A stretch of DNA of 64,000 bases from Kosakonia radicincitans DSM 16656. Lineage in GTDB: Bacteria; Pseudomonadota; Gammaproteobacteria; Enterobacterales; Enterobacteriaceae. The notes beneath the pieces are model-generated. The model worked only from the letters and a program-made list of their open reading frames with translations. It ran no database searches and was not told where the DNA came from. Numbering within the stretch: the first letter of the stretch is position 1; every line of letters starts with the position of its first letter. Where the stretch lies: contig NZ_CP018016.1 of assembly GCF_000280495.2 (NCBI RefSeq), positions 1,178,001 to 1,242,000 on the forward strand. The letters are read 5' to 3'. Below are positions 40,388 through 50,405 of the stretch, piece after piece. A program made the translations under genes and the position numbers.

Positions 40388-41170
40388 ATGATCCGTTCCC
40401 TGTGGATTGCAAAAACGGGCCTTGAAGCTCAGCAAACCAATATGGATGTAATTTCCAACAACCTGGCGAATGTCAGCACCAATGGCTTTAAACGCCAGCG
40501 CGCTGTGTTTGAAGATTTGATTTACCAGACATTGCGCCAGCCGGGAGCGCAGTCTTCCGAACAGACCACTATTCCTTCTGGCTTGCAGTTAGGGACCGGG
40601 GTTCGTCCGGTGGCGACCGAGCGTATTCACAGCCAGGGTAGCCTGACGCAGACCAATAACACCAAAGACGTGGCGATTGAAGGCGGCGGTTTCTTCCAGG
40701 TGCTGCTGCCGGACGGTACCACGGCCTACACCCGCGATGGCTCGTTCCAGTTCGATCAGAATGGGCAACTGGTGACCTCCAGCGGCTATCAGGTGCAGCC
40801 TGCCATCACCATTCCGCAGGAAGCGCAAAGCCTGACTATCGGCAGCGATGGCACGGTCAGCGTCACGGTCGCCGGGCAGACTGCGCCGCAGCAGGTTGGG
40901 CAACTGACGCTGTCGTCATTTATCAATGATTCCGGCCTGGAAAGCATTGGCGAAAACTTATACCGCGAGACGCAATCTTCCGGCGCACCGAATGAATCAA
41001 CCCCCGGTCTGAACGGTGCTGGCACCCTGAAACAGGGCTACGTGGAAACCTCCAACGTTAACGTAGCGGAAGAGCTGGTCAACATGATCCAGACCCAGCG
41101 CGCTTATGAAATCAACAGTAAAGCGGTTTCCACCTCTGACCAGATGCTGCAACGCCTGACTCAACTTTGA
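40388..41170 (+). CDS. flgG: Flagellar distal rod protein FlgG
   Basis: A 260-aa distal rod protein, exactly the family length. It opens [21 protein letters not shown] with [21 protein letters not shown] and ends [30 protein letters not shown]. It is the best conserved protein of the cluster. GAGGAGAAAG precedes the ATG. Confidence 0.96.
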   Translation: MIRSLWIAKTGLEAQQTNMDVISNNLANVSTNGFKRQRAVFEDLIYQTLRQPGAQSSEQTTIPSGLQLGTGVRPVATERIHSQGSLTQTNNTKDVAIEGGGFFQVLLPDGTTAYTRDGSFQFDQNGQLVTSSGYQVQPAITIPQEAQSLTIGSDGTVSVTVAGQTAPQQVGQLTLSSFINDSGLESIGENLYRETQSSGAPNESTPGLNGAGTLKQGYVETSNVNVAEELVNMIQTQRAYEINSKAVSTSDQMLQRLTQL

Positions 41171-41175
41171 TCTTT

Positions 41176-41203
41176 AGCCGCGGGTTCACTCGCGGCTGCT
41201 TTT
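41176..41203 (+). terminator. Terminator-like hairpin between flgG and flgH
   Basis: AGCCGCG/CGCGGCT stem, 8-base loop, followed by GCTTTTCC, just past the flgG stop. It may only partly terminate and so lower expression of flgHIJ relative to rod and hook genes. Confidence 0.5.
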
Positions 41204-41218
41204 CCTTTAGTGACTGAG

Positions 41219-41932
41219 ATGACCTATCACCTTTGCTCTCTGCCTGTGCTCCGTCGTCTGGCAACGACCCTTATTCTGCCGTTTGTGATCGCTGGCTGCG
41301 CGTATATCCCGCAAAAGCCGCTGGTGGATGGCGCAACCAGCGCGGCGCCCGCACCCGTTGCGGCGGCCGCGGTCAATGGATCGATTTTCCAGTCGGGGCA
41401 GGCGATGAACTATGGGTATCAACCGCTGTTTGAAGACCGCCGTCCACGGAACATCGGCGACACGCTGACCATCGTGCTGCAAGAAAATGTCAGTGCCAGC
41501 AAGAGCTCTTCCGCCAATGCCTCGCGTGATGGCTCGACGGATGTGGGCATTACGGCTGTTCCTGGTTTTATGTCCGGGCTGGTTGGCCGCGGGAAGGCGG
41601 ACGCCTCGTTCAGCGGCAGCAACGATTTTGCCGGTAAAGGCGGCGCGGCGGCAAAAAATACCTTCAGCGGCACCATCACCGTCACGGTGAAACAGGTGCT
41701 GGAAAACGGCAACCTGGCTGTGGTGGGCGAAAAACAGATCGCCATCAACCAGGGGACTGAATTTATACGTTTTTCCGGCATCGTGAACCCACGCACCATC
41801 AGCGGCAGCAATACGGTTGTTTCCACCCAGGTGGCGGATGCGCGCATTGAATATGTGGGCAATGGCTACATCAACGAAGCACAACAAATGGGCTGGTTGC
41901 AGCGGCTGTTCCTTAACCTTTCTCCGATGTAA
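41219..41932 (+). CDS. flgH: L-ring lipoprotein FlgH
   Basis: A 237-aa outer-membrane lipoprotein that forms the L-ring. The lipobox VIAG-Cys27 follows a hydrophobic signal; [21 protein letters not shown] and [20 protein letters not shown] are FlgH signatures, as is the terminal [16 protein letters not shown] 41219 was preferred to the in-frame GTG at 41210. It is 48 bases after flgG, past a hairpin. Confidence 0.94.
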   Translation: MTYHLCSLPVLRRLATTLILPFVIAGCAYIPQKPLVDGATSAAPAPVAAAAVNGSIFQSGQAMNYGYQPLFEDRRPRNIGDTLTIVLQENVSASKSSSANASRDGSTDVGITAVPGFMSGLVGRGKADASFSGSNDFAGKGGAAAKNTFSGTITVTVKQVLENGNLAVVGEKQIAINQGTEFIRFSGIVNPRTISGSNTVVSTQVADARIEYVGNGYINEAQQMGWLQRLFLNLSPM

Positions 41933-41938
41933 TTGATG

Positions 41939-43045
41939 ATGAAAACTGCTTTTTTAACCTGCTTTATGGCGCTGCTTTGCCTGCTGTTACCGGCAACAGC
42001 CAGCGCAGAACGTATCCGCGATCTGACGACGGTAGAAGGCGTTCGCAGTAACTCTCTGATGGGCTACGGCCTGGTGGTTGGGCTGGACGGTACCGGCGAC
42101 CAGACCATGCAAACGCCTTTCACCACGCAAAGCCTGAACAACATGCTGTCGCAACTGGGCATTACGGTGCCCGCAGGCGTCAACATGCAGTTGAAAAACG
42201 TGGCGGCGGTGATGGTGACTGCCGAGTTACCGCCTTTTGCCCAGCCAGGCGCGAAAATTGACGTGGTGGTTTCCTCGATGGGTAACTCGAAAAGCCTGCG
42301 CGGCGGCACGCTGCTGATGACGCCGCTGAAAGGGGCCGACAGCCAGATTTATGCGCTGGCGCAGGGGAACCTGCTGGTTTCCGGTGCGGGTGCGCAGGCA
42401 GGCGGCAGCCGGGTGCAGGTCAATCAGCTTAACGGTGCCCGCATCAGCGGCGGTGCGACGGTAGAGCGTAGCGTCCCGTCAGGTTTTGCCGGGCAGAATA
42501 CGTTGATGCTGCAACTGAATAATGAAGATTTTACCGTCGCGCAGCAGATCAGCGACGCCATCAACCGACGCTACCCTGGCAGCGCCAGCGCGCAGGATTC
42601 CCGTACTGTGAGCCTGCGTGCGCCGTTAGACAGCGCATCACGCGTGCGTTTTCTTGCCGAAGTGCAGGATATTCCGCTGCGTGTTGATGCAGGCGATGCG
42701 CGGATCATTATCAACTCTCGTACCGGTTCGGTGGTGATCAACGGTCGCGTGGCGCTGGATTCCTGTGCCGTTGCGCAGGGTGATCTGGCGGTCGAAGTGA
42801 ACCGAACCAACCAGGTCAACCAGCCGAACACGCCGCTGGCGGGCGGACAAACCGTGGTGACGCCGAATACGCAGTTGTCGGTGCGCGAGCAAAATGGCTC
42901 CCTGCAACGGGTTAACACCAGCACCGATCTGAACAGTGTGGTCAGAGCGCTGAACAGCCTGGGCGCGACGCCGAACGACTTGATGGCGATTCTGCAATCA
43001 ATGAAAGCCGCAGGCTGCTTGCGGGCGCGTCTGGAGATCAACTAA
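41939..43045 (+). CDS. flgI: P-ring protein FlgI
   Basis: A 368-aa periplasmic P-ring subunit with a signal peptide ([23 protein letters not shown]) and the conserved mature start [31 protein letters not shown]. The C-terminal [25 protein letters not shown] is diagnostic. Adjacent ATG codons at 41936 and 41939 are both possible. The stop shares one base with the flgJ start (TAATG). Confidence 0.95.
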   Translation: MKTAFLTCFMALLCLLLPATASAERIRDLTTVEGVRSNSLMGYGLVVGLDGTGDQTMQTPFTTQSLNNMLSQLGITVPAGVNMQLKNVAAVMVTAELPPFAQPGAKIDVVVSSMGNSKSLRGGTLLMTPLKGADSQIYALAQGNLLVSGAGAQAGGSRVQVNQLNGARISGGATVERSVPSGFAGQNTLMLQLNNEDFTVAQQISDAINRRYPGSASAQDSRTVSLRAPLDSASRVRFLAEVQDIPLRVDAGDARIIINSRTGSVVINGRVALDSCAVAQGDLAVEVNRTNQVNQPNTPLAGGQTVVTPNTQLSVREQNGSLQRVNTSTDLNSVVRALNSLGATPNDLMAILQSMKAAGCLRARLEIN

Positions 43046-44010
43046 TGAATAGCGCCAGCGTCTCGCAGGGGGCGGCATTTGATGCGCGTTCGCTTGATAA
43101 GCTGAAACTGGCAGTCAGGGATGACTCGCCAGACGGGCTTAAAGCGGCGGCAAAACAGATGGAAGGTCTGTTTGTGCAGATGATGCTGAAAAGCATGCGC
43201 CAGGCCTCGTTCAAGGATGGCCTGTTCAACACCCAGCAGTCTGAGATGTTCACCTCGATGTACGATCAACAGGTGGCGCAGAACATCGCTGATAAAGGGC
43301 GAATGGGCTTTGCGGATCTGATGATCCAGCAGATGACCGGTAAAGCCGCGAGTGCGGGCAACGTGACGACAACGCAGGAAGTGCCGCTGAGTATCAGCCC
43401 GGCGCAAATGCTTGTCGCGCCGCTGCATTCCGCGGCGCCAGCGGTGAACGCCGACGTGGAAAATACGCCAGAACCGGAACCAGAGGCACAGCCTAAAACG
43501 GCGGCCATTTCCGGGGAAGGGTTCATTTCACGCCTGATGGCACCAGCGATGAAAGTGGCGCGTATGAGCGGGATCCCGCATCAGTTGATTATTGCGCAGG
43601 CCGCGCTGGAATCGGGCTGGGGACGCCGGGAAATTATGACCAATGACGGCAAACCCAGCCATAACCTGTTTGGTGTCAAAGCGACAAGTCACTGGGAGGG
43701 GGAAACCACGGAAATTACCACCACAGAATATGAGAATGGCGTCGCGCAAAAAGTAAAAGCGAAATTTAAAGTTTATGATTCTTATGCTGACGCGCTGGCT
43801 GATTATACATCGTTAATAAGTAGTAATCCTCGTTATAGAAATGTTGTTAATTCAGATTCACCGGAAATAGCCGCAAAAGCACTGCAATCCGCAGGTTATG
43901 CGACCGATCCGGCGTATGCGAAAAAACTCATTAATATAGTTCAGCAGGTCAGGCAGCATGTGAATCAGGCGGTGGATGCGTGGTCGTCAGATTTTTCTTC
44001 ATTATTTTAA
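43045..44010 (+). CDS. flgJ: Rod cap and peptidoglycan hydrolase FlgJ
   Basis: A 321-aa two-domain protein. The N-terminal half (residues about 20-105; AAKQMEGLFVQMMLKSMRQASFKDGLF) is the rod-assembly cap; the C-terminal half from about residue 160 is a GH73 glucosaminidase that opens peptidoglycan for the rod, with the catalytic glutamate in IAQAALESGWGRREI. An Ala/Pro/Glu-rich linker joins them. The final 250 bases are more AT-rich than the rest of the gene. Confidence 0.95.
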   Translation: MNSASVSQGAAFDARSLDKLKLAVRDDSPDGLKAAAKQMEGLFVQMMLKSMRQASFKDGLFNTQQSEMFTSMYDQQVAQNIADKGRMGFADLMIQQMTGKAASAGNVTTTQEVPLSISPAQMLVAPLHSAAPAVNADVENTPEPEPEAQPKTAAISGEGFISRLMAPAMKVARMSGIPHQLIIAQAALESGWGRREIMTNDGKPSHNLFGVKATSHWEGETTEITTTEYENGVAQKVKAKFKVYDSYADALADYTSLISSNPRYRNVVNSDSPEIAAKALQSAGYATDPAYAKKLINIVQQVRQHVNQAVDAWSSDFSSLF

Positions 44011-44019
44011 GCTCCGGGC

Positions 44020-44046
44020 TTTAGTGAATTATTACCGGGCCGATTA
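44020..44046 (+). promoter_or_regulatory. Probable FliA promoter of flgKL
   Basis: TTTAGTGA, 11 bases, GCCGATTA: the -10 matches the FliA consensus at 7/8 positions with exact spacing, the -35 at only 4/8. It lies 64 bases upstream of flgK, where E. coli also has a class 3 promoter. Confidence 0.5.
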
Positions 44047-44110
44047 AATATATAGAGCGTATTTTTACCGGAGATAATGGATCTCCTCTTCCGATCATGG
44101 TCGATAATTT

Positions 44111-45751
44111 ATGAATTTATTCAATCTTGCCCAAAGTGGGCTGAGTGCTGCTCAAAACGCATTGAATGTCGTCGGTAATAACCTGACCAATGCGACGACA
44201 TCAGGCTATAGCCGACAGAATATTATTCTGGGAGAAGCGGGTGGTAAATCCACAAATTACGGCTTCTTCGGCTACGGCGTAAAAACAGGCGACGTGCAGC
44301 GTGCCTATGATGGTTTTATTAGCAATCAGGTACGCGGCGCAGCCACTCAATATATGTCATTAACGGGTCGTTACGAGCAAGTTAGCCAAATTGATAATAT
44401 GTTGGGCGACAGTACCAATAATATTTCAACCAGCATGGATGGACTGTTTGAAGCCATGGAAGCCGTGAGTAAAGATCCGGTTGATCCTGCGGCTCGTCAG
44501 GGCGTACTGGCGCAATTTAATGCCATTGCTAACCAATATCGTTCAAACAGCTCAACATTAAACGGTCTTGAGAAAAGTACGAATACACAAATTGATCAGA
44601 CCGTGACGGATATTAATGCCTGTACCAAACAACTTGCCGAACTGAATCAGCAGATTGAGAAGATTCACGGGCAGACCGGTGGTATGCCATCCGATTTACT
44701 CGATCAGCGCGACCAGCTATTAAATCAGCTGAGTCAGAATATCGGCATTAAGGTTAGCGAGAATAAAGAGACCGGCACGGTTGATGTCTCGATGGGTAAT
44801 GGTATGGCGCTGGTCAGCGGCGGTAAGTCGTACCAGTTGCAGGCCAGCACTTCCGCAGAAAACCCGGCGCAGACGGTGGTTTCCTATGTCGATGCCTCCG
44901 GCAATGCGCTGGCGCTGGATGAAAATGCGACCTCCGGCAAGCTGGGCGGGCTGTTTAAATTCCGTAATGAAGATCTGGTTTCCGCGCGCGATCAACTGAA
45001 CCAGCTGGCGCTGCAAATGGCAAACAAGTTCAACGAAGTGAACGGTAACGGTTACGATCTGAACGGCAACGCTGGCGGCGATATTTTCTCCATTGGCAAC
45101 CCGCAGGCGGTTGGCAATACCGACAATGCGGGCAGCGGCTCGCTGGATGTCTCTTTTACCGATATCACGGCAGTGAAATCACAAGATTATCAGCTGGTCT
45201 ATAACGGGCCGGGCAGCACCGACTGGACGGTAACCACCCGCGACGGGCGCACCATCACGCCGACCATCGGCGGCAATGGCGAACTGGAATTCGAGGGCAT
45301 TTCCATTATGCCTGGCGGTACGCCGCAACCGGGCGACAGCTTTACGCTTAACCCGACCGATGGCGCAGCCGATCGCATCGCCGTTGCCATTACCGATGGC
45401 GATGAAATTGCGGCCTCTTCTTCTGCGGATCCGACAGAGGAGAGCAACAACGAAAACATCCTCGCGTTAATCGGCATTAAAGATGAGGAAGTGGTAGGCA
45501 AGATGACGCTGTCAGGTGCGTATGCCAGCCTGGTCAGTTCCGTCGGTTCATCGGTGAGCGCGCTGAAGGGCGACATTACCACCTCCGCCAAAGTCTACGA
45601 CCAGTGGTCGCTGCAGCAGCAGTCGGTCTCCGGCGTCGATATGAATGAAGAGTACGTCAATATGCAGATGTTCTCTCAGTACTACCAGGCGAATGCGCAG
45701 GTATTACAAACGGCGACCACCATTTTCGACACCATTTTAAGTATCCGTTAA
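44111..45751 (+). CDS. flgK: Hook-filament junction protein FlgK (HAP1)
   Basis: A 546-aa junction protein, the enteric length. The N-terminal NLFNLAQSGLSAAQNALNVVGNNLTNATTSGYSRQN motif region and the C-terminal SGVDMNEEYVNMQMFSQYYQANAQVLQTATTIFDTILSIR-type coiled coil are typical. The 5' third is AT-richer than the remainder. A class 3 promoter is likely just upstream. Confidence 0.95.
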   Translation: MNLFNLAQSGLSAAQNALNVVGNNLTNATTSGYSRQNIILGEAGGKSTNYGFFGYGVKTGDVQRAYDGFISNQVRGAATQYMSLTGRYEQVSQIDNMLGDSTNNISTSMDGLFEAMEAVSKDPVDPAARQGVLAQFNAIANQYRSNSSTLNGLEKSTNTQIDQTVTDINACTKQLAELNQQIEKIHGQTGGMPSDLLDQRDQLLNQLSQNIGIKVSENKETGTVDVSMGNGMALVSGGKSYQLQASTSAENPAQTVVSYVDASGNALALDENATSGKLGGLFKFRNEDLVSARDQLNQLALQMANKFNEVNGNGYDLNGNAGGDIFSIGNPQAVGNTDNAGSGSLDVSFTDITAVKSQDYQLVYNGPGSTDWTVTTRDGRTITPTIGGNGELEFEGISIMPGGTPQPGDSFTLNPTDGAADRIAVAITDGDEIAASSSADPTEESNNENILALIGIKDEEVVGKMTLSGAYASLVSSVGSSVSALKGDITTSAKVYDQWSLQQQSVSGVDMNEEYVNMQMFSQYYQANAQVLQTATTIFDTILSIR

Positions 45752-45757
45752 GCCTGC

Positions 45758-45774
45758 GGCCAGCCAGGCTGGCC
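45758..45774. repeat. Inverted repeat between flgK and flgL
   Basis: GGCCAGCC, one base, GGCTGGCC: a perfect 8-bp palindromic stem in the 51-base flgK-flgL gap. No T-run follows; it may stabilise or separate the two messages. Confidence 0.5.
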
Positions 45775-45802
45775 CACGCTATCCACTCTACAGGGATAAA
45801 TG

Positions 45803-46726
45803 ATGCGTCTTAGCACACAGTTTATGTTTCAGAGCCGGATTGACAGCCTGTCGAAGGCGATGACCGGTTATAACGATCTCTCCAGCCGCTTGTCTGCCGG
45901 ACAAACGCTGCTGACGCCGTCTGACGATCCGACCGGCGCTTCACAGGCGGTAACGCTGCAAAGCGCGCTGTCGAGAATGAGCCAGTTCGATATGGCGCGT
46001 ACTTACGCGCAGGACGCGCTGGGCCAGGAAGATAACACTCTCGGTTCGATTGCCAATCTGCTGTCTGAAGATCTGAGTGAAAAAATCGTCGCCGCGGGTA
46101 ATGGCGCCTATTCTGATGAAGATCGTCAGGCGCTGGCGACGGAATTGCAGGGGATCCGCGACAACTTACTGGATCTGGCGAACACCAAAAACAGCGATGG
46201 CCGCTATATCTTCGGCGGCTACAAAACCGGTTCTGCGCCTTTCCAGGATGATGGCACTTACGTTGGCGGTGATACGGCGATGACGCAAGTGGTTTCTGAC
46301 AGCACCGAAATGCAGGTCGGTCACACTGGCAGCGATGTCTTTATGAGCGGTACGGCGGATGATCTGTTTGCCTCGCTGGATGCGGCTATCTCAGCATTAC
46401 AACAACCGGTGACCAACGATGCCGATCGTCAGGCGTTGCAGGATACGCTGGACAGCACCAACCGCAGCATCAAGAGCAACATCGATAACCTCGGTAAAGT
46501 GCGCGCCGTCGTCGGCACCAACTTACAGCAACTGGAAACGCTCGGTTTCAGCGCGGATGCGCTGGGGATTGATACCCAAAGTCATCTGCAAGAGACGCTA
46601 GGTTCCGACTGGGATTCGATGATCACTCTGCTGTCACAGTCAAAAATGTCTGAGTTCGCGCTGAATTCATCGATGACGGTTTTTCAGTCGATGCAACAAC
46701 TGAATATCTTCAACATCGTTGGTTAA
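45803..46726 (+). CDS. flgL: Hook-filament junction protein FlgL (HAP3)
   Basis: A 307-aa flagellin-related junction protein. It has the flagellin-like N-terminus MRLSTQFMFQSRIDSLSKAM with LTPSDDPTGASQAVTLQ, and the DGRYIFGGYKTG segment characteristic of FlgL. Tandem ATGs at 45800 and 45803 both follow CAGGGATAA. It ends the structural flg run; a chemoreceptor gene follows after 111 bases. Confidence 0.94.
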   Translation: MRLSTQFMFQSRIDSLSKAMTGYNDLSSRLSAGQTLLTPSDDPTGASQAVTLQSALSRMSQFDMARTYAQDALGQEDNTLGSIANLLSEDLSEKIVAAGNGAYSDEDRQALATELQGIRDNLLDLANTKNSDGRYIFGGYKTGSAPFQDDGTYVGGDTAMTQVVSDSTEMQVGHTGSDVFMSGTADDLFASLDAAISALQQPVTNDADRQALQDTLDSTNRSIKSNIDNLGKVRAVVGTNLQQLETLGFSADALGIDTQSHLQETLGSDWDSMITLLSQSKMSEFALNSSMTVFQSMQQLNIFNIVG

Positions 46727-46837
46727 CCCTCGCGATATTTTTTTTATTGTTTATCGGCAGGAGCGAAATTAAAACCACACGGAAAAAATATCGTTAAAAG
46801 ATATTTTGTGGCGCTCCTTTACTTCAAAGGTCTCTCT

Positions 46838-48499
46838 ATGTTTAAAGAGTTAAAAATTTCAACCGGGATCAGTATTGTTCTCGGTGTTATTGTTGTCTGT
46901 ATTATTTTTGTTTCATCTTATGGAATGAGTAATGCGCTGACTGCGGCAGATAATTTCGATGCAACTGTCGTAGCGAATAAAAAAATTGATACGCTTAATG
47001 ATGCATTAATCAGCGTAAACAGTAGCGTTTCCCGCGTGAATGCCATGATGCTGGCCGTCATGCTGCAACAGGAAATAAAACAAGACGATATTGCGGAGAT
47101 CAGTGCCACGCTGGCTGACGCACAAAAAAAGGTGAATACCTTCGCCACCTCGCCTTTCGATGATGAAACCGAGAAAAAAATCGGCCATGACATTCAGCAG
47201 AGTTTTGAAGCGGTAATTTCTACAACATTGAATAAAAAGGAATTTATCACCAATCCAGGCAACTATCACGGTAACCTGCTGGCAGAATCCAAACAGCGTA
47301 TTGCCTTGCAGGATCGCGTTTCTCAATACGTAGAGTACGCAAATCGCCTGCTCAAACAGTATGGTGAGACTTCGCACGGGCACATTCAGAAAATGATTAT
47401 ATTCACTGTCGTGGCGCTGGTTGTGGCCCTGCTGTGTGCTTTCCTTTCCCGCCAGTGGCTTAAGCGAACGCTGTTCCGACGTCTGGAGCAGGTGAAACAG
47501 TCTTTCCAGTTGATTGCTACCGGAAACCTGAGCGAAGCGATTGATATTGGTGCAAAAAACGAAATTGGCGAGATGCTGATTGAAGTCGAAAAGATGCGTC
47601 TGTCGCTGACCGATACGGTCTATGGCATTCGTAACGGCGTGAAGCATATTTATGGTAATGCGCAAGAAATCGCCAACAGCAACAACGATCTCTCTTCACG
47701 TACCGAAGAGCAGGCTTCCGCGCTGCAACAAACCGCAGCCAGCATGGAAGAGCTGAAAATCACCGTGCGTCAGAACGCCGACAACGCCCACAGCGCGAAA
47801 CAACTGGCGGAAAGCGCCAGCAGCAGCGCGCAAAGTGGTGGTGAAGTGATGGGCAATCTTGAGCGCATCATGGAAGAAATTACGGTTAACTCCCGTCAAA
47901 TTGCCGACATCAACAGCGTTATTGACAGCATTGCTAACCAGACCAACATCCTGGCGCTTAACGCGGCAGTGGAAGCGGCCCGCGCCGGGGAACAGGGGCG
48001 TGGCTTTGCCGTGGTCGCAGGCGAAGTGCGTAACCTGGCAAAACGCAGCGCCGATGCTGCTAAAGAGATCCGTCAGCTGATCAACACCTGCGTGGCGAAT
48101 ATGAATACCGGCTCGCAGGAAGTGCAACTGGCCGGTACATCGATGCAGGAGATAGTTAAGTCTGTTATCCAGGTGACTGATATTATGGCGGAAATCGCTT
48201 CTGCTTCTGAAGAGCAAAGCACCGGCATCAACCAGATTGCCCAGGCGGTCAACGAAATGGACCTCGTCACGCAGCAGAACGCCACGATGGTTGAGCAGGC
48301 GGCAGGTACGGCCACGAATGTCGAACAGCACGCCCGTAATCTCGATCAGATTGTCGCGGAGTTTACGGTGAATGAGCACCATGTTTCGGCTGTAGCCCGT
48401 GAGCGAAATAAGGTTGAAGTTCCCCGCGTGGTTAATTCTCCGGTTATTCGGGAATTCTCACCTGCGCCAAAAACAGAAGGTGAATGGGAAACCTTTTAA
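46838..48499 (+). CDS. Methyl-accepting chemotaxis protein
   Basis: A 553-aa chemoreceptor with TM1 (about residues 10-30), a roughly 155-residue periplasmic four-helix bundle, TM2 (about 187-208), HAMP and the signalling tip [21 protein letters not shown]. It ends EGEWETF, providing the CheR/CheB tether pentapeptide. I chose ATG 46838 (MFKELKISTG) over the GTG at 46808. Its sensor domain differs from that of the receptor at 6750-8411. Location inside the flagellar cluster suggests it works with the CheA/CheW encoded 4 kb downstream. Confidence 0.93.
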   Translation: MFKELKISTGISIVLGVIVVCIIFVSSYGMSNALTAADNFDATVVANKKIDTLNDALISVNSSVSRVNAMMLAVMLQQEIKQDDIAEISATLADAQKKVNTFATSPFDDETEKKIGHDIQQSFEAVISTTLNKKEFITNPGNYHGNLLAESKQRIALQDRVSQYVEYANRLLKQYGETSHGHIQKMIIFTVVALVVALLCAFLSRQWLKRTLFRRLEQVKQSFQLIATGNLSEAIDIGAKNEIGEMLIEVEKMRLSLTDTVYGIRNGVKHIYGNAQEIANSNNDLSSRTEEQASALQQTAASMEELKITVRQNADNAHSAKQLAESASSSAQSGGEVMGNLERIMEEITVNSRQIADINSVIDSIANQTNILALNAAVEAARAGEQGRGFAVVAGEVRNLAKRSADAAKEIRQLINTCVANMNTGSQEVQLAGTSMQEIVKSVIQVTDIMAEIASASEEQSTGINQIAQAVNEMDLVTQQNATMVEQAAGTATNVEQHARNLDQIVAEFTVNEHHVSAVARERNKVEVPRVVNSPVIREFSPAPKTEGEWETF

Positions 48500-48626
48500 T
48501 TTCTGTCGTGCCGCCATGACGTAAATAAGGAGTATGTTTCACTTTCCGTTCGCTTATCGGGCTATTTGATTTGGCGATTATTAATAATAATTTAAATATA
48601 TTAATAGCACTTCGGGAATGGTTATA

Positions 48627-49355
48627 GTGAATGGGATTTATCGCTCTGACGGCACAATTCAGAAAGAACAACTATGGCCTAAATATGGTTATTTAGTCCG
48701 CTACGAAGCACTGAAATTACAATCCAAATTATCATCAAGCGTTGATATTGACGATTTAATTCAGGCAGGCGCCATTGCGCTTCTGGATGCAGTAGAACAG
48801 TTTGACCCGACTAAAGGGGTCAAGATGAGCGTTTATATTGCACAACGCCTTCGCTGGGCATTTATGGATGAATTACGCGAACATGACTGGGTTCCTCGCC
48901 GCGTTCGCCGTAAATCCCGCGAAGTCTCTGCCGCGATTATGCGGGTGGAACAGAGCACCGGCGGTGTTGCTTCGGAAGCGGATGTTGCAGCGGAAATGGG
49001 AATGTCGCTGCAGGAGTATCAGCAGACGCTGGCAGATACGAATACCAGCATGCTCTGCTCGCTGGATGAGCTCCAGGAGCTGCTGGCAGATGGTCTTGAA
49101 CTGGAAGAGATGGAACAGGATCACTTAGACCCGTTGCATGATGCGCTGTTAGGCGATCTGACAAAGCAAGTCAGCAATGAGATCAAAGCGTTGCCGGAAA
49201 GAGAGCAGATGCTGCTGAATCTTTATTATCAACAAGATTTGAATATGAAAGAGGTTGGCGTGCTGCTGGGCATTACGGAAACACGCGTGAGCCAGCTGCA
49301 TAGCCAAACAATTAAACGATTACGGGCCCGCCTGGAAGATCGCGGGTGGGAATAA
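48627..49355 (+). CDS. fliA: Flagellar sigma factor FliA (sigma-28)
   Basis: A 242-aa sigma-28 factor that transcribes late flagellar genes. Region 2 reads VDIDDLIQAGAIALLDAVEQFD and AFMDELREHDWVPRRVRR, region 4 reads LPEREQMLLNLYYQQDLNMKEVGVLLGITETRVSQLHSQTIKRLR in outline, matching FliA. I chose the GTG at 48627 because MNGIYRSDGTIQKEQLWPKY aligns with the E. coli FliA start; an ATG three codons upstream is the alternative. The sequence looks clearly diverged from E. coli. It is followed after only 16 bases by flhD, an unusual arrangement; no fliZ is present. Confidence 0.95.
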   Translation: MNGIYRSDGTIQKEQLWPKYGYLVRYEALKLQSKLSSSVDIDDLIQAGAIALLDAVEQFDPTKGVKMSVYIAQRLRWAFMDELREHDWVPRRVRRKSREVSAAIMRVEQSTGGVASEADVAAEMGMSLQEYQQTLADTNTSMLCSLDELQELLADGLELEEMEQDHLDPLHDALLGDLTKQVSNEIKALPEREQMLLNLYYQQDLNMKEVGVLLGITETRVSQLHSQTIKRLRARLEDRGWE

Positions 49356-49371
49356 TAAGGGTACGTTTACC

Positions 49372-49719
49372 ATGAATGTGACAGCGTTTGACGAGCCACT
49401 GCAATGTATCCGGGATATGAATCTTTCTTACCTGCTGCTGGCGCAGCGGTTAATTATGGAAGACAAATTATCCGCTACATTTCGCCTTGGGTTAAATGAA
49501 TCAACAATTGATATGTTGAAAGATTTATCGCTTTCACAGCTTATTAAACTTTCATCAACAGGCCAGCTAATATGCCGTTTGCGCATTGACAGCGATATGG
49601 TTATCGACTGTCTGACGAAAGATTCGCGTATTGATGCTTTACAAAACATTCATACTGGAATCATTTTGTCTACAGAATTACTTAATTCTCTTGCCGAGGA
49701 AGAACGTCCGGCGGCCTGA
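49372..49719 (+). CDS. flhD: Flagellar master regulator subunit FlhD
   Basis: A 115-aa transcription factor subunit. The conserved core MNLSYLLLAQRLIMEDKLSATFRLGL and QNIHTGIILSTELLNSL identifies FlhD. With FlhC it forms the FlhD4C2 activator of class 2 flagellar operons. It starts 16 bases after fliA behind AAGGGTACG, so it is probably cotranscribed with fliA. It is AT-rich compared with the surrounding flg genes. Confidence 0.94.
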   Translation: MNVTAFDEPLQCIRDMNLSYLLLAQRLIMEDKLSATFRLGLNESTIDMLKDLSLSQLIKLSSTGQLICRLRIDSDMVIDCLTKDSRIDALQNIHTGIILSTELLNSLAEEERPAA

Positions 49720-49732
49720 CAGGGAAATATCT

Positions 49733-50281
49733 ATGTGTGAGAAAAGCATCATCTCTGAAATCAAGGATGCGCAAATCGCCGTGGAATTGATTTCCTTTGG
49801 TGCACGGATGCAAGTCCTCGAGAGCGAAACAAGTTTAAGTCGCCGCAAGCTTTTAAAACTTTATAAAGAAATTAAGGGATGTTCACCACCGAAGGGGATG
49901 TTACCGTTTTCCGCGGACTGGTATATGTCCTGGGAACAGAATATTCACTCATCGATTTTCTATAATATTTATCGTTATCTGGAAAAAACCGAAGGTGGCC
50001 GTCCTGTTGAAACAATGCTGAAAAGTTATCGTCTGTACCTTGAGAATAGTCTTGACGGCAAAGATAAAAAACCTGTGCTCGGTATTACTCGCGCATGGAC
50101 GTTATTACGATTTGTTGATTGCGGCATGATCAGGCATACGGAATGTTGCTCTTGTGGTGGTTCGTTTATTACCACACAGGAGAGCCCTGACGCTATATAC
50201 ACTTGCAGTTTGTGTTTTCCGCCTTCTCGAGCAATTAAACGTGTCAATCCGGAAGTTTTTTTAATGGATCGGTACCGGTAA
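49733..50281 (+). CDS. flhC: Flagellar master regulator subunit FlhC
   Basis: A 182-aa subunit (E. coli 192) of FlhD4C2. The zinc-binding cysteines appear as Cys138, Cys141, Cys158 and Cys161 (CCSCGG and CSLC), and the region LISFGARMQVLESETSLSRRKLLKLYKEI is the DNA-contacting helical part. The ATG at 49733 follows CAGGGAA, 13 bases after flhD; longer upstream frames overlap flhD and are rejected. It is slightly shorter at the C-terminus than E. coli FlhC. Confidence 0.94.
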   Translation: MCEKSIISEIKDAQIAVELISFGARMQVLESETSLSRRKLLKLYKEIKGCSPPKGMLPFSADWYMSWEQNIHSSIFYNIYRYLEKTEGGRPVETMLKSYRLYLENSLDGKDKKPVLGITRAWTLLRFVDCGMIRHTECCSCGGSFITTQESPDAIYTCSLCFPPSRAIKRVNPEVFLMDRYR

Positions 50282-50405
50282 ATATTGGCTCACTGCTATG
50301 TACATCACCACCCCGTGAATAACGGCAGCGATGCGTGCCTGGTTACGCGCTTATATGCATGGAATAAAGATGATAAACGGACGTTTAGATTATTAAGGAG
50401 TTAAC

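Noticed and set aside
46751..46780. TTATCGGC resembling a reversed FliA -10 upstream of the second chemoreceptor
   Set aside because: The matching -35 at 11-base spacing is TAAAACCA rather than AAACTTTA, and it would point away from the receptor gene.
48540..48575. Eleven-codon ORF behind AAGGAG upstream of fliA
   Set aside because: Good ribosome-binding sequence but spacing is only about two bases and the peptide is too short to judge; could be chance or a leader.
50282..50405. FliA promoter for motA
   Set aside because: TAAAGATG is present near the right end, but 11 bases later the sequence does not resemble GCCGATAA, so no call was made.
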